A stretch of 64,000 nucleotides of DNA. Origin: Flavobacterium seoulense (lineage in GTDB: Bacteria; Bacteroidota; Bacteroidia; Flavobacteriales; Flavobacteriaceae). Numbering within the stretch: the first letter of the stretch is position 1; the number at the start of each line of letters is the position of its first letter. Below are positions 8,413 to 16,338 of the stretch, in pieces. The position numbers were made by a program, and so were the translations under genes. The stretch spans positions 81,573 to 145,572 of the forward strand of contig NZ_JNCA01000021.1 of NCBI RefSeq assembly GCF_000695795.1. The letters are read 5' to 3'. The notes beneath the pieces are model-generated. The model was given only the letters and a program-made list of their open reading frames with translations, ran no database searches and had not been told where the DNA came from.

Positions 8413-9333
8413 ATGCTAAACCTAATTCGTTACAAAAACCTGTTAATGCTCGCTTTTATGCAGCTATTATTCAGGTATGGCTTTTTGAAATTACAAAAAA
8501 TAGATTTGGCTCTAGCCGACTGGCAGTACGGATTATTAGTTTTAAGTACCATTTTAATCGCTGCTGCAGGATATGTTATCAATGATATTTTTGATCAGCA
8601 AACAGACCAAATCAACAAGCCAAATAAAGTAATTGTAGGTAAAAGTATTTCAGAAACCAAAGCCTATAATATCTATGCGTTTTTAAACGTTAGCGGTGTA
8701 GCCATTGGATTTTATTTAGCAAATGTAATCATGCGGCCCAATTTTGCCGCCATCTTTGTTCTAATAGCTGCAATACTTTATATTTATGCTACAAGTTTAA
8801 AACAAATGCTGCTTATTGGTAATCTTGTAGTGGCATTATTATTGGCTTTAAGTGTTGTAATCATTGGGATATTCGATATTTTCCCAGCGACAGATACAGC
8901 AAATCAGGATGTAATGGCAGGATTATTTTCGATACTTTTAGACTATGCTATTTTTGCTTTTATGATTAATTTTTTACGCGAAATAGTAAAAGATTTAGAA
9001 GATTTTGATGGCGATAACAAACAAGGAATGCGAACACTCGCTATTGTTTTAGGAATCTCAAAAACTACCAAACTCGTTTTTATCCTTAATTTTGCCCCTA
9101 TAATTGCATTATTGTATTATATTAATAGTTACTTGGTGCCAAATCATTTAATTGCTGCCACCATTTACAGTTTGTTATTTGTTTTAGGACCATTGCTCTA
9201 TTTTAGTATAAAACTCTGGACAGCAGCAACAAAAAACAATTTTACTATTTTAAGTAAAGTCTTAAAATGGATTTTATTTTTTGGAATACTATCTATTCTA
9301 ATTATCTCTTTAAATATTAAATACCATGCTTAG
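8413..9333 (+). CDS. UbiA-family prenyltransferase (geranylgeranylglycerol-phosphate GGTase-like)
   Basis: 306 residues with about nine membrane helices. The two Asp-rich motifs of UbiA enzymes are present: NDIFDQQTDQINKP (about residues 57-70) and DLEDFDGDNKQGMRTL (about 195-210), which bind Mg-diphosphate of the prenyl donor. The family condenses prenyl diphosphates with aromatic or glycerol-phosphate acceptors. Flavobacterial copies are often annotated as geranylgeranylglycerol-phosphate geranylgeranyltransferase, but the acceptor is unproven. The next gene (maf) starts 8 bp inside its end, so the two are translationally coupled. Confidence 0.88.
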   Translation: MLNLIRYKNLLMLAFMQLLFRYGFLKLQKIDLALADWQYGLLVLSTILIAAAGYVINDIFDQQTDQINKPNKVIVGKSISETKAYNIYAFLNVSGVAIGFYLANVIMRPNFAAIFVLIAAILYIYATSLKQMLLIGNLVVALLLALSVVIIGIFDIFPATDTANQDVMAGLFSILLDYAIFAFMINFLREIVKDLEDFDGDNKQGMRTLAIVLGISKTTKLVFILNFAPIIALLYYINSYLVPNHLIAATIYSLLFVLGPLLYFSIKLWTAATKNNFTILSKVLKWILFFGILSILIISLNIKYHA

Positions 9334-9910
9334 AAATAAATTAAAAGATTATAAAATTATATTAGCTTCGGGTTCTCCAAGAAGACAACAATTTTTCAAA
9401 GATTTAGACATCGATTTTGAAATTCGATTAAAAGAAATCGAAGAAATATTTCCAGCGGAATTAAAACGAGAAGCCATTACCAACTATTTAGCCGAATTAA
9501 AAGCCAGCGCTTTTGATGGAGAATTAAGCGAAAACGAAATTCTGGTTACGAGCGATACTTTGGTTTGGCATAATGAAAAAGCAGTTGGTAAACCAAAAGA
9601 TAAAGAAGATGCTTTTGCTATTTTAAAATCATTATCGAATGCTACTCATGAAGTAATTACTTCGGTTTGTTTTAAAACTAATGTAAAGACAGAAGTATTA
9701 TCCGAAATAACCAAAGTTACTTTTAATGAACTGACGGACGAAGCCATTGATTATTACATTGAAAACTACAAACCTTTTGACAAAGCTGGCGCTTATGGCA
9801 TTCAGGAATGGATTGGGTTTATTGGAGTAAAAAAAATAGAAGGCTCGTATGCTAATGTTATTGGGCTTCCGGTAGATAAAGTATATCAATATTTAAGTAA
9901 CTTAGCATAA
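9326..9910 (+). CDS. maf: Maf-like nucleotide pyrophosphatase
   Basis: 194 residues. The N-terminal signature LASGSPRRQQFF (residues 12-23), the segment VTSDTLVWHNEKAVGKPKD with its essential Asp and Lys, and the C-terminal GAYGIQEWIGFIGVKKIEGSY are diagnostic of Maf/YhdE proteins. These hydrolyse non-canonical or pyrimidine nucleoside triphosphates (dTTP/UTP type) to monophosphates. The protein is cytosolic and of normal family length. It overlaps the prenyltransferase gene by 8 bp and is followed after 10 bp by the MscS-like gene, consistent with one operon. Confidence 0.93.
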   Translation: MLRNKLKDYKIILASGSPRRQQFFKDLDIDFEIRLKEIEEIFPAELKREAITNYLAELKASAFDGELSENEILVTSDTLVWHNEKAVGKPKDKEDAFAILKSLSNATHEVITSVCFKTNVKTEVLSEITKVTFNELTDEAIDYYIENYKPFDKAGAYGIQEWIGFIGVKKIEGSYANVIGLPVDKVYQYLSNLA

Positions 9911-9920
9911 AAACATAGCA

Positions 9921-10451
9921 ATGACTTTTTTTAAAGATTTTACAAACGAAATAATTATAAGTGGCGTAGTACTTATTGTACTCATGGTTTTACGCGTGAT
10001 ATCTACAAAAGTGGTGCATCGCTATGCGAAAACTTCGCACAAAATTGAATACCGCACAAATTTGGTTATTAAATACCTCCATTTACTTATCAATATTTTA
10101 TCATTTATTGCGTTAGTTATAATTTGGGGAGTGAAAGTTAACGATATTTTTCTTGTAGTATCATCAACTGTAACCATCATTGGTGTTGCCATGGTGGCAC
10201 AATGGTCTATTTTAAGCAATATTACCGCAGGAGTTATTTTGTTTTTTTCGTTTCCATTTAAAATTGGAGACAGTATAAAAATTCACGACAAAGATTTTCC
10301 AATTATTGGAGAAATAGAAGATATTGGCGCTTTTCATGTGGTAATAAAAACTATTGAAGGCGAAGAAGTCATTTACCCAAACAATCTTTTGTTCCAGAAA
10401 GGAATTTCTATTCTTCATAACTATCATGAAGAAAAAGAATTTACTGATTAA
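9921..10451 (+). CDS. Small mechanosensitive channel (MscS) domain protein
   Basis: 176 residues. Two or three N-terminal helices are followed by the pore-lining and beta domain of MscS: QWSILSNITAGVILFFSFPFKIGDSI (about residues 94-119; glycine and alanine packing of TM3, then the family F-x-x-G-D motif), then EVIYPNNLLFQKGI. The C-terminal alpha/beta cage of E. coli MscS is almost absent, so this is a minimal-length member. Likely role: inner-membrane channel relieving osmotic stress. It is the last gene of the 7.0-10.5 kb run. Confidence 0.85.
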   Translation: MTFFKDFTNEIIISGVVLIVLMVLRVISTKVVHRYAKTSHKIEYRTNLVIKYLHLLINILSFIALVIIWGVKVNDIFLVVSSTVTIIGVAMVAQWSILSNITAGVILFFSFPFKIGDSIKIHDKDFPIIGEIEDIGAFHVVIKTIEGEEVIYPNNLLFQKGISILHNYHEEKEFTD

Positions 10452-10540
10452 CACTTAAGAAAAAGCTGTTTATTGAGTATTTATAGTAACTTTATAAAAG
10501 AGATATAAAAAAAGAGTATTTGTTTTAAAGCCATTTTTAA

Positions 10541-12385
10541 ATGTTATTTAGTCGTAAAATAATAGGTTTTCTTTTTGTACTCTTTTGTTATCAGTTTTCT
10601 TTTTCACAAAATAAACCTGTAGTAAAAGACAGTACTTCGCTTCCTGCTATTTACAATCAGCGACAAAATAAAACGTCCAGATTTTTTCATCGTCTGGTAT
10701 TTCGACCTACAAAAAGAAGCAAGCAAGTAAAAGAAAAGCCAATTACTCCAAAACATTTAGATGTAGAAGGTAAAATTATACGAAATATCCACATTGTTAC
10801 TCTTGATCCTTTTGGGTATTCTGAAATCGATTCGACTAAAGTTCCTGATCGCTGGACCGAAAAAACAGGAAACTGGTTTCATCTTAAGTCAAAGCAATTT
10901 GCTATTAAAAACATATTGCTTTTTTCAAAAAACAAGCCTTATCACTTATTAGAAATAACAGAATCCGAACGTTTATTAAGAAGCCAAAACTTTATCAATA
11001 GAGCTCATATTAGCGAAAAATTAGTTTCTGCACAATCTGATTCTGTCGATGTTTACATTCGTGTTGTAGATTCCTGGAGCTCTGTTCCTAAATTCTCCAT
11101 TTCAAGTTCAAGAACAGGACTTGGACTTAGGGAACGTAATTTTTTTGGAATAGGACATCAATTAGATTATTATTATTCTAATCGAAAAAGCGATAAACAA
11201 GATGCTCATAACATCAATTACTTAATTCCAAATATCAAGAATTCATTTGTTAGAACCCAATTAAGATATAACAATGACTTCGAAAATTACTATACCAAAG
11301 GAATTACCATCGAGCGTCCTTTTTATTCTCCATTAGCCAAATGGGCAGGAGGAATAATCCTTAATCAAAATTATATTAGAGATAGTATTCAGGATCAGAA
11401 TAATACAATTATTCCTCAAAATGTTCCTAATAAATTTATTCCTCATGATGTAAAATTTGACACTCAGGATTTTTGGGTAGGCCGTGCTTTTCCTGTAATA
11501 AAATCAGATGCTGTTACTGAACGAACTACTAATTTAATTACAACTCTGGGGTTTACCAATAAAAATTACAAAATCACTCCGCCAAAAGAATTAGATTCTA
11601 TCGGCTTTTTTAGTTCTGAAAAAGTGATTCTTGCTGGAGTAGGTATCAATACCAGACAATTTATTGAAGACCGTTACATTTTTAGAAACGGACAAACCGA
11701 AGACGTTCCCATAGGACGAATTTACGGAATCACAGGAGGTTATCAATACAAAAATCAGATATGGCGTTCTTACATTGGAGCACAAATTTCTTTTGGGAAC
11801 TATCATAAATGGGGCTTTTTAAGTACTAATTTCGAAATAGGCACTTTCTTTAATCAATCAAAAACTGAACAAAGTACGATTCATTTTCAGGCCAATTATT
11901 TTACCAATCTTTTAGAAATAGGAAAATGGAAAATTAGACAATTTATCAAACCGCAGGCAATTATTGGATTTAACAGACAAAACAGTCAGGCAGATTTATT
12001 GACTATTAATGAAATTTACGGCATCAGAGGATTTAACAGTCCTACTTATGGTACACAAAAAATATTGCTCACTTTTCAAACGCAATCCTATGCTCCTAAA
12101 GAAATTTGGGGATTTCGTTTTAACCCCTATTTCAATTATGCAATTGCAGTAATTGGTAACAGAAATAATCCAACAAATACCAATAAAACCTATTCTAAAA
12201 TCGGAATTGGGTTACTCATTAATAATGATTATTTGGTTTTTAGTTCTTTTCAGCTTTCGCTGTCTTACTACCCTACTATTCCTTTTATGGGCGATAATAT
12301 TTTTAAAACAAATGCGTTTGAAACTACTGATTTCGGGTTTCAAAATTTTGAATTGGCACAGCCTAAAATTGTTCCTTTCAAATAA
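10541..12385 (+). CDS. Outer-membrane beta-barrel protein (BamA/surface-antigen-like)
   Basis: 614 residues. A clear signal peptide (IIGFLFVLFCYQFSFSQ) is followed by a periplasmic part of about 130 residues with POTRA-like pattern (KPYHLLEITESERLLRSQNFI, then VYIRVVDSWSSVP). A long alternating hydrophobic/polar C-terminal region has the look of a beta-barrel, including GLGLRERNFFGIGHQLDYYY, typical of BamA/ShlB-type repeats. The product is probably an outer-membrane protein of the Omp85-like superfamily with one POTRA-like unit; partner and cargo are unknown. It lies 89 bp after the MscS gene and may be separately transcribed. Confidence 0.75.
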   Translation: MLFSRKIIGFLFVLFCYQFSFSQNKPVVKDSTSLPAIYNQRQNKTSRFFHRLVFRPTKRSKQVKEKPITPKHLDVEGKIIRNIHIVTLDPFGYSEIDSTKVPDRWTEKTGNWFHLKSKQFAIKNILLFSKNKPYHLLEITESERLLRSQNFINRAHISEKLVSAQSDSVDVYIRVVDSWSSVPKFSISSSRTGLGLRERNFFGIGHQLDYYYSNRKSDKQDAHNINYLIPNIKNSFVRTQLRYNNDFENYYTKGITIERPFYSPLAKWAGGIILNQNYIRDSIQDQNNTIIPQNVPNKFIPHDVKFDTQDFWVGRAFPVIKSDAVTERTTNLITTLGFTNKNYKITPPKELDSIGFFSSEKVILAGVGINTRQFIEDRYIFRNGQTEDVPIGRIYGITGGYQYKNQIWRSYIGAQISFGNYHKWGFLSTNFEIGTFFNQSKTEQSTIHFQANYFTNLLEIGKWKIRQFIKPQAIIGFNRQNSQADLLTINEIYGIRGFNSPTYGTQKILLTFQTQSYAPKEIWGFRFNPYFNYAIAVIGNRNNPTNTNKTYSKIGIGLLINNDYLVFSSFQLSLSYYPTIPFMGDNIFKTNAFETTDFGFQNFELAQPKIVPFK

Positions 12386-12399
12386 AACCTATTACAGAT

Positions 12400-12420
12400 T
12401 GATTAATCCATTATTAATCA
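12400..12420. promoter_or_regulatory. Short inverted repeat TGATTAAT-N5-ATTAATCA
   Basis: Perfect 8-bp arms separated by CCATT lie between the barrel gene and the 102-aa gene. There is no run of T after it, so it looks more like a protein-binding palindrome for the downstream gene than a terminator. Its function is not known. Confidence 0.4.
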
Positions 12421-12469
12421 GTATATTTATGTATAAAAAATCAGGTTTTTTAATTTAAATTTTAAAAAT

Positions 12470-12778
12470 ATGAGAAAATTAAGCTTTTATTTCATGATTA
12501 TGATGCTATCATTAATCGCATTACCAATTAATACTTATGCAGCTGAAAAAAATCCTGCTGAAAATCCAAAAGAAGTTCCTGCCGAAGTGAGAACAATGCT
12601 CAATCGCCTGAACGAAATTAAAGAAATGGATAAGTCAAACTTATCTTCTTCTGAAAAAAAAGAACTCAGAACCGAAGTAAAAACTATTAAAAAAAATCTA
12701 AAAGCAACAGGACATGGTGTTTATTTATCTGTAGGAGCTATAATTATCATCATTCTTTTATTGATTTTATTACTTTAA
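12470..12778 (+). CDS. Small envelope protein with signal peptide and C-terminal membrane anchor, 102 aa
   Basis: A cleavable-type signal peptide (residues 1-24, ending TYAA) is followed by a charged helical part (EVRTMLNRLNEIKEMDKSNL, SSSEKKELRTEVKTIKKNLK) likely to form an amphipathic or coiled helix. It ends in a very hydrophobic anchor (YLSVGAIIIIILLLILLL) with nothing after it. Similar short proteins are common in Bacteroidota without assigned function. It is monocistronic with a strong terminator. A role in the envelope is inferred only from topology. Confidence 0.75.
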   Translation: MRKLSFYFMIMMLSLIALPINTYAAEKNPAENPKEVPAEVRTMLNRLNEIKEMDKSNLSSSEKKELRTEVKTIKKNLKATGHGVYLSVGAIIIIILLLILLL

Positions 12779-12801
12779 AAATCAACAAGATAACTCTATC
12801 C

Positions 12802-12838
12802 AATAGCTCATTTACTTATTAATGAGCTATTTTTTTTA
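12802..12838 (+). terminator. Intrinsic terminator of the 102-aa envelope gene
   Basis: Perfect 11-bp arms AATAGCTCATT (12802-12812) and AATGAGCTATT (12821-12831) with an 8-nt loop, followed by a run of T to 12838. Confidence 0.85.
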
Positions 12839-12865
12839 ACTCAAATCAAACATTCTACTATTTTT

Positions 12866-12882
12866 TTGGCACAATAATTGGC
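12866..12882 (+). promoter_or_regulatory. Sigma-54-like -24/-12 promoter element
   Basis: The sequence TTGGCACAATAATTGGC has GG at 12868-12869 and a -12-type TTG whose G is at 12880. This is the exact 11-bp G-to-G spacing of sigma-54 promoters (consensus TGGCAC-N5-TTGC). The final C is replaced by G. It lies 51-67 bp before the ATG of the secreted protein at 12933. A near copy stands before the paralogue at 14065. No sigma-54 activator gene is in the window. Confidence 0.5.
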
Positions 12883-12932
12883 TTTCCGCTAATAAGATTA
12901 AAAATTTGAAAATACCTTAAAAAATAGAAATC

Positions 12933-13436
12933 ATGAAAACTTTAAAATTAATCGCAGCAGGAATTATATTTATAGCAGTTAGTGCCACTTCACAGGCACA
13001 AGTTTCGGTAAATGTAAACATAGGTACACCACCAGCCTGGGGACCGGCAGGATATACTAATATTGATTATTATTATATTCCGGATGTTCAGAGCTATTAT
13101 GATATTCGTAATTCACAATTTATTTATTTTGGCAACGGAAAATGGATCCGTTCAAGACATTTACCTCATCACTATCGAAATTATGATTTGTACAGTGGAT
13201 ACAAAGTAGTTTTAAATGATTACCACGGAAGAACTCCTTATATTTATTATAAAGATCATAAAGCAAAATATTATAAAGGATACAAAGGAAAACCACAACA
13301 AACTATAGGTTATCGAAATAATGATAAACATGTTGTTTACAAACAAAAAGACAAAAAAGATAAGCATTACGACAAACACAATTCGAAGCACAATAATTCG
13401 CATCGTGGAAAAGGAAATGACGATAAAAGAAGATAA
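12933..13436 (+). CDS. Secreted Tyr/His/Lys-rich protein, paralogue A
   Basis: 167 residues. The signal peptide (MKTLKLIAAGIIFIAVSATSQAQ) is followed by VSVNVNIG and a conserved core rich in Tyr, with YYYIPDVQSYYDIRN, a GKWIRSRHLPHHYRNYDLY block and YHGRTPYIYY. The tail after about residue 105 is low-complexity Lys/Tyr/His (KDKKDKHYDKHNSKHN), strongly basic and disordered. It is clearly paralogous to the gene at 14065. The role is unknown; a periplasmic or cell-surface location follows from the signal peptide, and the His-rich tail could bind metal or polyanions (inference). A sigma-54-like element lies upstream and a terminator downstream. Confidence 0.8.
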   Translation: MKTLKLIAAGIIFIAVSATSQAQVSVNVNIGTPPAWGPAGYTNIDYYYIPDVQSYYDIRNSQFIYFGNGKWIRSRHLPHHYRNYDLYSGYKVVLNDYHGRTPYIYYKDHKAKYYKGYKGKPQQTIGYRNNDKHVVYKQKDKKDKHYDKHNSKHNNSHRGKGNDDKRR

Positions 13437-13459
13437 TTTTTTTCAACTTTAATACTAAA

Positions 13460-13488
13460 AGAAACGCAATTAGCGTTTCTTTTTTTTT
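13460..13488 (+). terminator. Intrinsic terminator of secreted paralogue A
   Basis: Arms AGAAACGC (13460-13467) and GCGTTTCT (13473-13480) with a 5-nt loop, then a T run to 13488. Confidence 0.85.
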
Positions 13489-14064
13489 GCTAATCAAATA
13501 AGTTAAAAATATGTTAATTAAAATAAATTTACAATTCTATTTCGAATAAAAATAGAAAATCTACAACATGAGCATTATTCAAAATATTTTCAGTAAAAGA
13601 CCATTTCTATTTCTTTTCAAATTATAAATATGTTCCTTAAAATTCAATCTTAACTATATCCTTTTATTTCTCTTATCAATTTCTGTAGCTCAAATTTGTT
13701 ATTTGATTTACAAAAATAGAATTCTCTAAAAAACATTACTGAAACCATGTAAACACAAAGACAAATTAGAATATAACGCAATTTCAGAAAAAATATTTTC
13801 ATCAAATTGAAAAAATTAAAACAAAAAAATAAAATACATTTTTGAAAATAAATTGATGATAAAATAAAAAATAGAACTAATACTAATCAATCTCTTTTTC
13901 ATCATTAAAATTAACCTGAAAAGACATCATTAAATCATTTTTCCATATCCATTAAGTTAAAAATAAGTTAACAAACTGTTTTTTGGCACACAAATTGAAA
14001 ACAGCTTAATAGAGTAAAAAATAAAATTCAAAAACCCCAACAAAAATTTTAAAATATAGAAATC
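13489..14064. other. AT-rich gene-free spacer between the two secreted paralogues
   Basis: About 575 bp, very AT-rich, with no ORF of usable length or coding pattern and no recognisable RNA. The only structured signal is the sigma-54-like element at 13983-13999 near its right end. The length may reflect decay of former sequence between duplicated genes. Confidence 0.6.
13983..13999 (+). promoter_or_regulatory. Sigma-54-like -24/-12 promoter element (second copy)
   Basis: TTGGCACACAAATTGAA: GG at 13985-13986 and the -12 TTG with G at 13997, again exactly 11 bp apart. The C of the -12 GC is replaced by A. It starts 82 bp before the ATG of the paralogue at 14065. The shared TTGGCACA-N4-TTG pattern before both paralogues is stronger evidence than either site alone. 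Confidence 0.5.
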
Positions 14065-14556
14065 ATGAGAACATTAAAATTAATAGCAACAGGAATCATT
14101 TTATTTGCAGCGAGTAATTCACAAGCTCAAGTTTCAGTTAATGTAAACATAGGAAGACCAGCAGTTATAGTTGATAGCTGGGTACCACGAAATCATGTAA
14201 ATGTAGATTTTTATTATTTACCAGAAATTCAGACTTATTATGATGTGCATACTTCTCATTATGTATATTTAGACAATGGAAACTGGTGTCGTACAAGATA
14301 TCTTCCAACACATTACAGAAATTATGATTTAAGTCATGCACGTCGTGTGGAATTAAGAGGATATCACGGAAGTCGTCCTTACACTTACTACACTAATCAC
14401 CATGTTAAACATTATAACAAACGATATGTAGCGGCTCGTCATTACTACAACAATGATCGTCATTATGACAAACACAGAAAGTATGATAACAGAAGAGATC
14501 GTGATGACCGAAGAGATTACCACAGAGATCATGATCGCGGACACAGAGGCCGTTAA
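14065..14556 (+). CDS. Secreted Tyr/His/Arg-rich protein, paralogue B
   Basis: 163 residues, paralogous to the gene at 12933. It shares the signal peptide type (LIATGIILFAASNSQAQ), VSVNVNIG, YYLPEIQTYYDVHTS, the LPTHYRNYDL block and YHGSRPYTYY. The tail differs: it is dominated by Arg, His and Asp (KYDNRRDRDDRRDYHRDHDR) where A has Lys, so the composition of the tail is kept but not its sequence. The product is secreted and its function unknown. It is monocistronic with a perfect terminator. The spare Cys in NGNWCRTRY is not present in paralogue A (NGKWIRSRH). Confidence 0.8.
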   Translation: MRTLKLIATGIILFAASNSQAQVSVNVNIGRPAVIVDSWVPRNHVNVDFYYLPEIQTYYDVHTSHYVYLDNGNWCRTRYLPTHYRNYDLSHARRVELRGYHGSRPYTYYTNHHVKHYNKRYVAARHYYNNDRHYDKHRKYDNRRDRDDRRDYHRDHDRGHRGR

Positions 14557-14573
14557 TAATTACAAATAATTCT

Positions 14574-14605
14574 AAAAGCTGTTTCGTTACTGAAACAGCT
14601 TTTTC
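14574..14605 (+). terminator. Intrinsic terminator of secreted paralogue B
   Basis: Perfect 12-bp arms AAAAGCTGTTTC (14574-14585) and GAAACAGCTTTT (14592-14603), a 6-nt loop, then T. Confidence 0.85.
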
Positions 14606-14754
14606 TTTTAAATATACATTCTGGTTTTCTTTTTCAAAACAAAAAAAGTTACTTTTTAACCAACTTTAGCATAAGCATAATACAAAACATTAGGATTATC
14701 CCAATAGAATTACTTTATTTGACGTATCTATTTAAATTAATTCTAAAAAACTAC

Positions 14755-15753
14755 ATGAAATCCTACTCAATTGAAGAAATAAATGATGTACTGAAAGGTG
14801 ATATTTCTGGCAATACTTCGCACAAAATTACAGCAGCCGAACAACTTGAAGTTGCCACAGAAAATGAAATTTCTTTTATTGGAAACAAAAAATATGAGAA
14901 ACTTTGGATTAGCTCTAAAGCAAGTGTTGCAGTAGTGAACGAAGATATTTCAATTGAACCGGGAGAAAACAGAGCTTTTATAAAAGTAAAAAATGCCGAT
15001 TTGGCTATGTCTCAAATATTAGAGCTTTTTGCACCGCCATTACCTGTTTTTCATGTTGACATTCATCCTACCGCAGTTGTTGATGCAACAGCAATTATTG
15101 GAGCTGGAACAAAAATTGGAGCAGGAAGTTATATTGGACCTAAGGTTCAAATTGGCGAAAACACTACAATTTATCCAAATACAACTATTTTAGACGAATG
15201 TACTATTGGAAAAAATACAGTTATCTGGTCTGGAACGGTAGTAAGAGAACGTTGTTTCATTGGTAATAACTGTATTATTCATCCTAATGCTACCATTGGA
15301 GCAGATGGTTTCGGATTCCGTCCTTGTGCTGAAAGAGGTTTGGTGAAAATTCCACAAATTGGAAATGTAATCATTGGGAACAATGTCGAAATTGGTGCTA
15401 ATAGTTGTATTGACCGAGGAAAATTCAGTTCAACAGTTTTAGGTGATGGCTGTAAAATTGATAATTTAGTTCAAATAGGACATAACAGTAAATTAGGAAA
15501 ATTTTGTATTATGGCTGGAAACAGCGGTTTAGCAGGTTCGGTTACTTTAGGAAACGGAGTAATCATTGGCGGAAGCGCTTCTATAAAAGATCATACTACT
15601 ATTGGCGACGGCGCAGTTATTGGCGCAGGATCAGGAGTTACTTGTGATATTCCTGCCGGTAAAACCATGTTAGGCTACCCTGCTGTCGAAGCTCGTGATG
15701 CATTAAAACAATGGGCAATTCTAAAAAGACTCGTAAGCGAATCTAAGAAATAA
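14755..15753 (+). CDS. lpxD: UDP-3-O-acylglucosamine N-acyltransferase LpxD
   Basis: 332 residues from the ATG at 14755. An upstream in-frame TTG at 14719 would add 12 residues that do not fit the family. An N-terminal LpxD cap (uridine-binding domain, about 1-95) is followed by a left-handed beta-helix of hexapeptide repeats (for example IGAGTKIGAGSYIGPKVQIG). The catalytic-type His is in QIGHNSKLG, and the block ADGFGFRP is diagnostic. The enzyme transfers a 3-hydroxyacyl chain from acyl carrier protein to the 2-amino group in lipid A synthesis. It stands alone rather than beside lpxC/fabZ/lpxA, so it may be a second copy, as seen in some Bacteroidota. Confidence 0.93.
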   Translation: MKSYSIEEINDVLKGDISGNTSHKITAAEQLEVATENEISFIGNKKYEKLWISSKASVAVVNEDISIEPGENRAFIKVKNADLAMSQILELFAPPLPVFHVDIHPTAVVDATAIIGAGTKIGAGSYIGPKVQIGENTTIYPNTTILDECTIGKNTVIWSGTVVRERCFIGNNCIIHPNATIGADGFGFRPCAERGLVKIPQIGNVIIGNNVEIGANSCIDRGKFSSTVLGDGCKIDNLVQIGHNSKLGKFCIMAGNSGLAGSVTLGNGVIIGGSASIKDHTTIGDGAVIGAGSGVTCDIPAGKTMLGYPAVEARDALKQWAILKRLVSESKK

Positions 15754-15771
15754 TAAATTTTAAAATCATAT

Positions 15772-15803
15772 AAAAAAACAGAAGTTATGGCTTCTGTTTT
15801 TTT
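15772..15803. terminator. Bidirectional terminator between lpxD and the HMA-like gene
   Basis: Perfect 13-bp arms (seven A then ACAGAAG-type stem, and complement) around a 6-nt loop TTATGG. It serves the convergent lpxD (+) and the small gene ending at 15806 (-). Confidence 0.88.
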
Positions 15804-15805
15804 AT

Positions 15806-16012
15806 TTATAGAGCTTCACATTCAAAACCAATTACTTTCAATAAAAAAATTACTTTTTCAATAATATCATCTTTACATTCAAATCGTAAAATATTATCAC
15901 AATCTTCCAAATCAAAATTCCACTTTGAATTTGGAAATAAACGATTGAGTTTTGGTGTAACTTTTTTTACTTTCGAAACGCTGTCTATGTTTGTTTTAAA
16001 TACAAAAACCAT
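15806..16012 (-). CDS. Small HMA-fold-like protein without the metal-binding CxxC, 68 aa
   Basis: 68 residues: FVFKTNIDSVSKVKKVTPKL, then SKWNFDLEDCDNILRFEC, then EKVIFLLKVIGFECEAL. The beta-alpha-beta-beta-alpha-beta pattern and length match heavy-metal-associated domains, but the usual GMTCxxC loop is replaced by KTNIDSVSKV, so copper binding by the normal site is not expected. Short proteins of this kind are frequent in Flavobacteriaceae. It is the last gene of the TetR-led operon, 15 bp after the DUF3817 gene. The function is unknown; family assignment is from pattern only. Confidence 0.65.
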   Translation of the reverse strand: MVFVFKTNIDSVSKVKKVTPKLNRLFPNSKWNFDLEDCDNILRFECKDDIIEKVIFLLKVIGFECEAL

Positions 16013-16027
16013 AATTAAAGGATTATT

Positions 16028-16336
16028 TTAGTTATTGATTTTACTTAAAATTTTAGAATCTATATAAAAAGTTCCAAAAGGAATTATACATGCCAAGAGC
16101 ACTTTCCAGGTTGTATCTTTAAATTTCCAATTCTGTTCAACACCAACACTTATCGTATTAAAAATAAAAAGCAATAATAAAGCACCATGAATCGTTCCAA
16201 CTGGTTTTGTTAAAAATGGTATATGAAAAATGTACTTTAGCGGCATGGCAATAAAAAGTAAAATCAAAAGTGAGCTTCCTTCTAAAAATCCAATAATTCG
16301 TAAGCGTCCGGTATTTGTTTGGAATAAATTTTTCAT
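16028..16336 (-). CDS. DUF3817 membrane protein
   Basis: 102 residues with three hydrophobic helices. The start LFQTNTGRLRIIGFLEGSSL, the PLKY segment and the VGTIHGALLLLF block are typical of the DUF3817 (YdzA-like) family of small inner-membrane proteins of unknown function. It lies 2 bp after the preceding four-helix membrane protein gene and 15 bp before the HMA-like gene, so all are probably co-transcribed under the TetR regulator. Confidence 0.85.
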   Translation of the reverse strand: MKNLFQTNTGRLRIIGFLEGSSLLILLFIAMPLKYIFHIPFLTKPVGTIHGALLLLFIFNTISVGVEQNWKFKDTTWKVLLACIIPFGTFYIDSKILSKINN

Positions 16337-16338
16337 GA

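Noticed and set aside
12153..12458. Plus-strand ORF overlapping the end of the barrel protein
   Set aside because: Out of frame with the beta-barrel gene, whose frame continues to a normal C-terminus; the hydrophobic composition is a frame-shift shadow.
13489..14064. Hidden small gene or RNA between the secreted paralogues
   Set aside because: No start-stop frame with plausible composition and no stable stem was seen; only the sigma-54-like element stands out.
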